A stretch of DNA of 64,000 bases from Ehretia macrophylla. Lineage: Eukaryota; Streptophyta; Magnoliopsida; Boraginales; Ehretiaceae. Positions 44,686-54,047 of the stretch are shown here, piece after piece; position 1 is the first letter of the stretch, and the number at the start of each line of letters is the position of its first letter. Where the stretch lies: positions 9,881,001 to 9,945,000 of the forward strand of contig CM075777.1 in the NCBI GenBank assembly GCA_037974665.1, in the 5' to 3' direction. Both the position numbers and the translations under genes were made by a program. The notes under the pieces are model-generated. The model saw nothing but the letters and a program-made list of their open reading frames with translations. It was not told where the DNA came from and ran no database searches.

Positions 44686-47280
44686 GTTTTCTACAGCTTT
44701 CTTGTTTGGAAACTATGATTCACAAATATATCATGTCTTATGTCACTAATGCATATAATTTGTTTATATCTGGAAAGATATATTATGATTCTGTAGAAGT
44801 TGTGGCACATGTTTTTTTTCACTTTGAACCCGCAAATGTCTCTCTATACCTTTTTTAGATGTGGCATTCATAAGAAGTCAAGGTAACAGAGAATGCGAGA
44901 ATCTGTTTAAGCAAAATTAATCAAGTGCACAAGTGTTTGCATTGCAGGGAACTTTGAATCGCTAATTGTAGTGTGCACCACATAGCTTTTACAAATGTAA
45001 CCAGAAGGTGGGAAAGATTCTATTTAAAGGACTGCAAAGTAAAATTGGAAATATCAAAGTTGGATTCCTAGTGACATATGATACTATGTTATGCATCTTC
45101 TGTAAGTTATAAATGCTCTATTCTCATGGTGATGGCATCTGGTATATTTTCTCAGAATTGTTATAAAGTTTGTTTCTCTGGATGTTTTTATCATAAGGGA
45201 ACTCCATGTATCAACTGCAGTCTACCTTTTCTTTCAGTCTTTCGGTAAAGAAAAGTTTCTACAATGTTTGCTGCAGGCAATTGACGAAACTGAACATGAT
45301 TGGAGTCAACACAATGCTAAGAAGCTTATAGGTACGGTCCGAAGTGATTGCCGGTTCAATCCCTAAACATCTCTCTTACTTCTATGCCATATTTGGCCTT
45401 GATAAGGGGTTTTTCATAGTGATGATGAAAGTCAATTGAAGATCACCTTTGGCCTCACTATGATAAGAGGTATGCTACCTTACCAGCTGAAGATATGCAT
45501 CAGCGTTTGGAAACAATCAGTTGCATAGTTTTGCACAAGATTTAGAACTTTGTGATTGGACATAAAAGCTAGACTTGTTATCTATCTTGGAAGATTCGAA
45601 GAGTAGTTAGCCAACGATCAACTCTTTGGTGTAGTGGTGGCAAATCCTTTCTTCTGCATCTCTTCTTGTGATGAAATTCCTCATGCTTGAAATGAGGTGA
45701 AGGATATCGTCAACTGTGCACAAGATATGAGTTTGCACTTTGTTTGAACTGCCGACCTTGATAAGTCTTGGGTCATGTACAATATCCTCTAGGGAATATC
45801 TTCAGATACAAAAGATACTTGTCAACTGAGTAGGAGAGGCCATTTGTTGATTCAGTCTTTAGATCTAAATTATTCAGATATTCAAGATTTGCCCTTACTC
45901 ACATTATCTATGTATCTAACTCTTGAGAGTGACAGATGAATCTATGGCAGATTATTTTTCATTCCGGAATTGCATAATTGTGATGCTTGCTGCTTCGTTT
46001 TTTTTTTTTTTTTTGGGTGTTGCAGCGGACAACTGTGCTTCCCACTAAGTTGACATTGTATTAGATAATCTGCTTCTCCTTTTTCTTTAATAGTTTGAAG
46101 CCTTACTGACTAATTTTATCAATAGCCTTGAAGTGTATGACAAAGACAAAGTGTGAAGCTTTTAGCTTATGACAAGCGGTGTGGATTTGGGCAAGGTATC
46201 ACAGTGAGTACTTTGTTGACATTTGGTTTGCTATTCAAAGGTGTTCTATCCTTCTATTATGTCTATGTGAAAGTGTTAGCAAGAACTAAATTAAGTCTGC
46301 AATTTGCAAAATACTTCCACTTGTGCCTATTTTATGATGTCTCTGGACTGTAGAATCTAAACATGAGAAGTGATGAAATATGTCACTTTAGTGTTGAAAG
46401 ATTTCATTAATTTGTTGTTTTGATCCCTAAGGAATTCACTTGTGCATGTTGGTTCACCAAAACGAAACGTTGTTATCTGATTTAGTTTATGAGGTTATAT
46501 TCCCTAGATGTTTTGCCTCATCACCTTGAATTATTATGGTGAGGAACTTGGTGATTCAATTTGAGCTGTTAAATCTTGGTGATTTAATTTGAATTGTTAA
46601 ATCTTTATATGATTATTAACAAATGGTAGTAGCATTGTTGATTTTCATTATCACTTGCAATAATATAATTACAATATTTCTCTTATTGACTTCCACCAGG
46701 GTCCCATTACGACCCTTACATGATTCTGTTATGATCCTTGTCCCGTTGAGCCTTTCACGCTGTGCCATGCCTTTCTGCTTATGTCGATGTTTGTTGATGA
46801 ATGAGAGGATTTCGACCCAAGTGTTGATTTCCATCTGAGGCACCAGATGGATGCTTTAGTCAATTAATTTATCCATTCATTTGTTTGTCGCTGTGTCCTA
46901 ATTTCTCTTTGACCATATGATTAAAAGTTAATCACATCTGTATTGAATTTGTGAAACTTATAGATGTTCTTCTCTTTCATGTTTTATCCTATCTATTTTA
47001 ATCTTTCTGTTCTCTTCTTTGTGTCACAAAAGAAAAATTGAAGTTGCATATCAGGAGGCTGTTTCTTTGAAGAGGCAAGAGGAACTCATTTGTGAGGAAG
47101 AGGCAACCTGGCTGGCCAGAAGTGAGCAAAAAGTCGAAGAAAGAGCATGTATGCTCACACGATTTATATGATCTTTGTTGAAAGCATATAAATATACAAT
47201 GATCATTAGACTTCCTGCTTTTAATTGTTGAGTATGAATTAATGACATGGTTTTTACTTTTCTCCTCTAACATTCTTCTC
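44686..47280. repeat. PPR 3'-flank block, type I (copy 2)
   Basis: Paralogous to 11273-13690 in the same order, with point changes and small indels. A poly-T run at 45998-46013 matches the one at 12570. 46560-46620 holds a short tandem duplication of AATTTGAGCTGTTAAATCTT. It ends in the MUSE13-like exon. Confidence 0.65.
47034..47149 (+). pseudogene. MUSE13-like exon (best copy)
   Basis: Reads KIEVAYQEAVSLKRQEEL, then ICEEEATWLARSEQK, almost the consensus helix exon of plant TRAF1/MUSE13 proteins, followed by GTATGC. Acceptor sequence is TGTGTCACAAAAG, less good than at 22029. Neighbouring exons upstream are missing. Confidence 0.65.
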
Positions 47281-47559
47281 CTACACGAGCCCCTTGTCCC
47301 GTTGTTCCGAATCTAAGTTCTCTTGCCCTTTTTTTTTTTCCCTTTCTTCTCTAAAATTCCTTTTGGTTCTCTTTCCCTTCAGTAATAGCTAGGCTCCCCC
47401 CAATCTTCTTGAAAAGGATGACTAGGATTCACCTTTTCAATAGATTCAGATAAGCTTCAGTTGACTGCGTCCCAATCTAATTTGTCGTTTTATAGTGGCA
47501 TAAGGGTAGTGTGTACTTTTACTAGAGGTAATTGGTTTGATCATCCGTGCCCTCTGTTT

Positions 47560-47990
47560 TAGGGCAAGCAAAAGTGAAATAATCGTAAAGCCAAGGAAAA
47601 AAAAGAAGAAAGGATGAGAAATCTGATTTTGTGGTGGGGGATAATAGTGAACAAGAGAGTCTCACTGGTGAAAGGAAAGAAGACTTGATTGAGGTATTCG
47701 AAGAGGTAACTGCCAAACCTGATACACCAGAAGATATTTCAGGCATTTCTAACTTATTGATTGTGCTCCAAATTTCTTCTCCCTGATTGAGAAGAGAGAG
47801 CGCGATACAAGTCCTATTCACTGGGATACTGGCGCATCAGAAGTTACTCCTACAGAAGCCTGTAGCACTGGATTAAGTGCCCTCTCAGGTGTACAGAGTG
47901 GAATGTGGGGCGGAGGTCCTCCAGTCATGGATGATAGTTCATTTACCTGTTCAAAAATAAAACAGAATAAGTTGCACCAGTTTTAATAAA
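47560..47990 (+). pseudogene. MUSE13-like lysine-rich and tail exons
   Basis: Broken plus frames read QAKQK-stop-NNRKAKEKKK, matching the KQAKQKRNNRKGKDK stretch of TRAF1/MUSE13. About 200 bp later, RDTSPIHWDTGASEV, TPTEACSTGLSAL and VMDDSSFTCS follow. With the exon at 47034 this is the longest remnant of that gene in the window, in the expected order and orientation. Stops and a frame change break it. Confidence 0.6.
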
Positions 47991-48004
47991 TGGCGCCTAT
48001 AAAG

Positions 48005-48530
48005 GGGACCATAGAAAACATAAATCACCAAGTAGGTATCATGTTATACTACTCTGTCTTTGTGTCTTGTCCTTAAGAAGTTCAGTAGATACTAATAGTT
48101 CGAGCTGACCCCAATCACTGAATAAGGCTTTGTTTGGTTTAGATGGCTAATTGTTCGGCTTGTCACATTTTAAAAGGATGGAGCCAGTGTGGCAAGGCAA
48201 CTTGTGGCAGTGCTGATTGGGCTAATGGGACACATAATGAATCATTTGAACCTGTGTCTGATGCGAGGAAATTGGAAGGCGGCTGAACCTGGGGGCGAAG
48301 CCACTGTTCCTTCATAGAAAGTAACAAGTCATGAGCAGCATTTGACGAAGGTTGATAGATTTAACATAACCCACTTTTCCGATATCGTAATATCCACTTC
48401 GATTGCTCATTTTAAAATTTAATCTTTGTTATAAATTATTAAGACAAATTTTAAAAATGTTGTCTTTTTAAAGAAAGAGTGTTCTGGCAATAACATAATG
48501 GCAGTGAGAAGAAAATGGTGCATGATAGGC
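48005..48530. repeat. Duplicated 3'-flank block R (copy 3)
   Basis: Third copy of 200-760, directly after the MUSE13-like tail as in copy 1; similarity to copy 1 goes on to about 48790 (TTTTGGGTGTTCC). It confirms that block R is the downstream sequence of the MUSE13-like relic. Confidence 0.7.
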
Positions 48531-48799
48531 AACCAACTGATCCTTGTAATTACTACAATATTAGGGGATATTATTGAAAACAGAGATATCAACCATAATA
48601 GGCCCATTAAACCTTTTAGAAATATGATTGTTCTATTATATAATGAGAAGAATACAGTTGATTCTATCATTCTATAGAAACACCTCAAGAGATAATAGTG
48701 TTTTCAATAGATATTGTTGTCAGCTCTTTCGAACAATTTTTGGGTGTTCCGTTTTTGAAGATCTTGGAGTTTGTGAAGTTTCATAAATGAGGTAAGGTT

Positions 48800-49339
48800 T
48801 TGGGTGTTTTTGAATACTGGATATCTTGCAAACTTGGTGGGGCATACACATCTACTATATTACTTGAGTTGAAGCTGCTATGTTAAGTATGACCACAACT
48901 TGTGTTATTTGCCCATTGTTGTCATTATTTAAACTAGTATCATCACCGTGCTTACCTTTTGTATTGTTAAGTTTCGGATATCTATCCTCTGATTTCTTTT
49001 TGTCTCCGAGCCCAACCTTTCTTTGAAGTATGTCCTATTAGTAGGCATTACTCACTTTTTTCTTTTCTTCTGACTCTTGCAGATAAGAACGAGTAAGCAA
49101 ACAGGTAGAAAAATAAGCTAGAGATTTTGCAAGTTTGACTACAAGAATAGTTGGTGGTTGCTATATACAAGCATTTTCCAAAATTCAATAGTTGGTGGTT
49201 GTTGCAGAAGTACCCAACTTATTATTTTATCAGCTACAGATTTAGGAGTTCAAACTGTAGAGGATACTTCATGTCTCTCCAACTTTCCTAGTGTGGTCTC
49301 TGATTTATCTGGAATGAAGGTATCCCTTTTCTCTGTGAT
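48800..49339. other. Noncoding spacer
   Basis: No gene recognised. 49145-49185 repeats the TATACAAGCATTTTCC phrase of block S. A 67-codon frame at 49158-49361 runs into the 5S pseudogene and is not credible. Confidence 0.35.
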
Positions 49340-49459
49340 GGTTGTGATCATACCAGACTAATACACCGAATCCCATCAGAACTTCCAAAGTTATAGCGTG
49401 CTTGGGCGAGATTATTACTTGGATGGGTGACTCTCTAGGAAGTCCTTGTGTTGCATCCT
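49340..49459 (+). rRNA. 5S rRNA pseudogene (dispersed copy)
   Basis: A 120-bp stretch aligns end to end with plant 5S rRNA: start GGTTGTGATCATACCAG (gene: GGGTGCGATCATACCAG), TCCCATCAGAACT, the A-box GCGTGCTTGGGCGAG perfectly kept, then GGATGGGTGAC and AGTCCTTGTGTTGCATCC. It has numerous C-to-T and G-to-A changes, one deletion and a 2-bp insertion before the A-box. It stands alone, not in a 5S array. It is followed by an A-rich tail (GTAAAAATAATAAATAAATA), which suggests retroposition. Internal promoter boxes are partly intact, but it is very unlikely to make rRNA. Confidence 0.88.
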
Positions 49460-50867
49460 TGTAAAAATAATAAATAAATAAATAATCTCATTTTTCTGTA
49501 TTTCTCGTGGTGAAGTATGTTATTGCTTCTTCTATCACCCTTTTGCTTCTACCTGTAAAAGTCTGGAGAAGTGTTTTCTTTGGTGGGAAATTGTTTTGGA
49601 TGAGTCTCTACTGGAGCCCCGGTGTCTAATTTCATAGTTTCCAATGAATTTTGATGTTTCTTGATTTTGGTGTTGGCTGTTTGATCTGATCATAATATAA
49701 TCATTATCATTACTGTTACATGGAATTTGTTGGAACAAAAGCTCACTGTGGGCTAAATCTTTGTTGTCATGATCGTTCAACTCACAATATATAAAAATTT
49801 GTCTGAGGTATATTTTTTTGTTCCTCGGAGTGGAATTGGTTGTTGAAAAGTTAGTTGTTTCCTCCGTCCAAAATATGGTAGATAGAAGCACAAAGAAACA
49901 ACATGAAAAGTTGTACCTTTAAGAATTCCTTATCGTCCTTTCCTCTAAATTTTTCACAAGAGCTATGTATTGAGTACTGTACATTTTTAAAATATGTTTA
50001 TTACTGTAATAAGAGTACTAAAGTGTTCGAAAAATTTGTCTTCACAAGAGCTATGTATTGAGTTGCTCCAATAATGTGAGGCTGCGAGCCAAACTGATCT
50101 TATAATGCCCCTATGTGCCGTCGCGCAGATATTAACCTTTTGATCACAATGTTTATGGATAGTCACTAATTGGGACATTGAAAATGCACTCAATCTTGAA
50201 TACAAGAAACACCAGTTAAATAATGTTTCATCATGAAATAATTATTAAGAGCACCAATTGTCAAGATTAATTAACATGGACTTTTGAAAAAAATCAGCCA
50301 TGAAAACTGAGTTAGATAATTTATTAAGAACAAATAATAATAATAATAATGTTTTTTCCTGTCTCTAGTGGCATTTGCAGTATAGGAAAATTCTTTTAGG
50401 ATTGATGCATAACTTCTTGATGCAACAATTTGCTTGATTTAGCACAAATATTGCAATGATCCAACTATGAACTCAAGTTCAACAATTATAACATCTAGTT
50501 TCTCAAGGGTTATAGCATGCCAAATCTTTTTGTGCCTATAAGTCAATTTTATTGAATTAAGTAATATGATTCATCTTAATCATTTTAAGCCTAGTTGATA
50601 CATCAAGGCTAAAAAATATATCTCACTTATACGACAAGAATGCTATACTTGAGATTGTGACAATCTCACAAAATCCAAATTCACAAATTTTACGTGACAA
50701 TAACAACTTATCACAATGTTCATGGATAATTAGTGGGACATAAAAAATGCACTTAATCTTTCATCATAAAATAATTATTAAGAGCACCAATTCTCAAGAT
50801 TAATTAACAAGGACTTTTGAAAAAAAAACCAACCATGACAACAAAGGAATTAGATAATTTATTGACA

Positions 50868-50895
50868 ATAAATAATAATAATAATAATAATAATG
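50868..50895. repeat. TAA/AAT microsatellite in the 5' flank unit
   Basis: Trinucleotide run AATAATAATAATAATAATAA. Related runs of other lengths lie at the matching place in paralogous units (5232-5243, 40622-40655, 50334-50352), so one ancestral microsatellite has changed length in each copy. Confidence 0.85.
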
Positions 50896-51193
50896 TTTTC
50901 CCGTCTCTAGTGGCATTTGCACTATAGGAAATTTCTTTTAGGATAGATGCACAACTTCTTGACTCAACTATTTGCTTGGTTTTGCACCAATATTGCAATG
51001 ATCTAATTATGAAGATTTTCTCAAGTGCTTAAAGGTGGCTATTATCTAAGTAATAACTAGTAGAATGCTCTATAAGAAAGTAGACCTCTCAACATGTTAA
51101 AGGAGCATGGTTAAAGACAAGTTATTTTTAATGGAAAAGATGAAAAAAAATTATTCTATTAGGCTTGTGGCCCCACACACATGGAGCTTATAT

Positions 51194-51475
51194 ATTAAGT
51201 GACCACCTCATTTAAAAGTTTAAGCTGGTAAAAAAGGGTTTATTATAATATTTGTTATATTCAACACGCCCCCACAAGTGGAGGTGGAGTTAGTTTTTAA
51301 GCCTTGCACTTAGATAGTTTTAACTTTTTTTTTTTTTTTTAAAATGGGTGACGGTGAATTTTGAATCCAGAACCTTTTGACACATAAACTCTGATATCAT
51401 GTTAAGTCACCACCTCATATAAAAGTTTATGCTGTTAAAGAGAGGTTTATTATATTATTTGTTATATTCAACACT
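51194..51475. repeat. Direct repeat pair around a short insert
   Basis: TAAGTGACCACCTCATTTAA at 51199 and TAAGTCACCACCTCATATAA at about 51404 each start a roughly 72-bp unit ending TTGTTATATTCAACAC, 205 bp apart. Between them are a poly-T run and the phrase ATCCAGAACC. Another weak copy is at 57008. This resembles a common plant repeat tail; its class is unknown. Confidence 0.55.
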
Positions 51476-52508
51476 ATATATGTTGTGAGAAGAGTCGAAG
51501 TTCGGATGTCGTACTGTAGTACTTCCTGAAAGACAACTTGATATTTAAAACATTGCCAGACTATTTTCACTTGACATGATTTATAACTACAAAAGCCTCT
51601 TCATTTGCTATCCGAGGTGAAAGACTTGATAAAATAGGAGAATAGACCCTGGAATGTTAAAGTAACTAAACATAACATTCTTGAAAAATTCAAAGAGAAA
51701 ATAAAAAAAGATTTAGATACATGGTGGAGACCAAAAAGATTAGGTTTTTATGGCCTTTAACAAGATATGGAACTTACACAATCAAGAGCGGGTATAAAAG
51801 TGCAAAATAAAAAAATATAAAAAAAGCTATTTAGTCTCACAACCAAGCTTTTGGGAACTCGTCTTATTCAAGCTAAGCAAACAAATACATGAGGTAAAAT
51901 GTAGAGTTTCCATGTTACATTATTTGAAAAAGAATGAATTCTTTTCTTTTTGAATGGCAAAGACAAATCTTAGATGCTATCAAAATAGCTCGAGAAACAA
52001 ATCCTCCAAAGCAAATTTTCCCACATTAAAGGGCGGCACCTAGAAGAGAAAGGGTCTTTGTTGTGACTCAAGAAATTAGATATTCTTTTTTTTTATTATT
52101 ATTTATTTTTGGGATGAAGCTCAAGGTACTAAATGGACTCCACCAACATAAGTTATATAAAACGGTCGTAGAAACTAATGCAAATAAAGTTCACGAGGCT
52201 TATAGTTGCTCCTTTCAAAAAAATTAAAAACAATGACATATCAAGTATTTTTGTTTAGTTAGGGCTAAAATCACGTAATTTACTACTCATATACTGATAA
52301 ATTTTTTTTAGTAGGACTAAATTAATTTTCAGACTAAAAATACTTCAAAATACACACACTTAAACCAAATTTTGAGGTGAGATCCCACTCAAGTAAAAGT
52401 CTCTTTGCCGTTAAGTTATTACAAGTTTTCTATTTTATTTATTTTAGTGTGGTTAATAGAAGGGATTATATTATTGTTGATAGAAATTGTGTCATGCCAG
52501 TAAAATAA

Positions 52509-52974
52509 GGGTGAAGTGCACTAGACCCCCTTATACTTTAGTGAAAGTACACAACACCCCCCTATAGTTCAAAAACTCCCTGAACTAGTCCCTATATTTT
52601 TTAAAAGTGCACAACACCCCCCAACGGTTATAAAATCCGTCATATTTAACGGACTTTGTAAAAAAAGATGTAAATACCTTCATTTTTTTTCATTTCTCTC
52701 TTTTGCCATTTGCTCTTTTGTTTAGGCAAAAAAAAATAGTAATTTGGTTAATTCATATAATTATTTAATAAATAAATTCGTTAAAAATCAAAAAAAAAAA
52801 TCTCACTTAACGCGTGTGAAGTACACTCTCCGTTAAATTTAACGGATTTTTTAACGGTAGGGGGATGTTATGTACTTTTGAAAAACTACAAGAACTAATT
52901 CAAGTAGTTTTTAAACTATAGAGAAGTATTGTACACTTTCACTAAAGTACAAAGAGATCTGATGCACTTCACCC
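52509..52974. mobile_element. Non-autonomous Mutator-like MITE, 466 bp, with 9-bp target duplication
   Basis: Begins GGGTGAAGTGCA and ends TGCACTTCACCC. The terminal inverted repeats extend about 170 bp with scattered mismatches (ACTTTAGTGAAAGTRYACAA, AACTAGTCC/AATTAGTTC, TTAACGG). GTAAAATAA is duplicated exactly at 52500-52508 and 52975-52983. No coding region. The ends (GGGTGAA) resemble but differ from those of the 5.7-kb MULE (GGGTAAA). Confidence 0.92.
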
Positions 52975-53229
52975 GTAAAATAATAACAACCATTTGCTCA
53001 AATTTCCCCACGCGAAGTGCATATTTAATCCTGCTATAACGCGTGCACTAGCCTCCCAACACATATCCCTCTAACTGTTTGTGCTTACAAGTTGAAAGAG
53101 ACTGGAAGATAGATGCGGTCAGAGAAGTGATTGTATCTTATCTTCTTTTGGTATCAAGCTTTGAACCCTTCACCTTGAAGTCCACTTTATTGCAAGTCCT
53201 AAACCATCAAGCTGAAGGAAACCCGATGA

Positions 53230-54047
53230 AATGATTGTATCTTACTATGATGCTTATTGACCACGGCCAAATCATCTCAATCACAATCAACATTTATCCA
53301 GACCTTCATGTGAAAATGAATTTGTATAGAAAAATGGAAGTCTTGCAAAGCCGTGTTTTGTGGGAAAATTTCAGTCTACGTCAATGAGCGTGTTGAATAT
53401 CAATAGTGAAGCATCCGTATGTAACCACTTAAAATAGTGAAGCTTCCATATGTTGCTTATTGGCCATGGCGAAATTTTCTCACTCGCAATCAACATCTAT
53501 GGGCCCCTTAATGAGGAAATGAATAAGTTGAAAGAAAAAACAAGAGAAAATGAGTACTATAAGATCCCGTCAAAATAAAGTATATATTCAATACAGTCAT
53601 TAGTTGTTGGCTTCCTATTAAGAGTAAGGATTTTTTCATGTACTAATTTTTTAGATAAGATGTATTAGTTATTAGTTATTAGATTTAATACTTCTAAATT
53701 TTAATCACCAGATTTAGAATAATAAATTAGTAATCTATAAAAAAAATATTTAAAACGAAATAGTTGAGATTTAAAATAGAGAATTAAAGCAAACCATTTT
53801 TTTATCCTCGCCGAAAAGCAAATCAATTGAACAAAGAGTTAATGTTGACAAATTAAACAATGTTTTTTAATGTGATACTTGAAGAATGAGAAGGAAAATT
53901 CTAAACCACATTAATTTCCAAGTCTTGGGTCTTGTTGGCTGCATACATCTTGTGTCACATCATCAATCTGTTTCAGGGACTCTTCTTCTTCAATTTAAGA
54001 GAGTAGACACAAACCATGCATCATCATCCCAAAACACAAAGTTAAGC
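53230..54047 (+). promoter_or_regulatory. 5' flank of LRR copy 2
   Basis: Near-identical to 15225-16069, including the doubled GCTTATTGRCCAYGGCSAAAT phrase (53250 and 53455). Copy 2 lacks about 60 bp of the TATACACTCTAATAACTT stretch present in copy 1. The region before it, 52985-53230, is not matched elsewhere and has no gene. Confidence 0.55.

Larger units (their letters stand above)
50150..52480 (+). promoter_or_regulatory. Orphan PPR 5' flank (no PPR gene behind it), partly duplicated
   Basis: Full upstream unit of the PPR genes: GATTAATTAACA, TAA microsatellites, GAGCGGGTATAAAAGTGC at about 51788 and TGGACTCCACCAACATAAG at about 52135. The first part occurs twice in tandem (50150-50420 and 50710-50965, about 550 bp apart). 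Where PPR2 would start, the sequence runs instead into a MITE and the LRR unit, so the PPR coding part has been lost or displaced. Confidence 0.55.
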
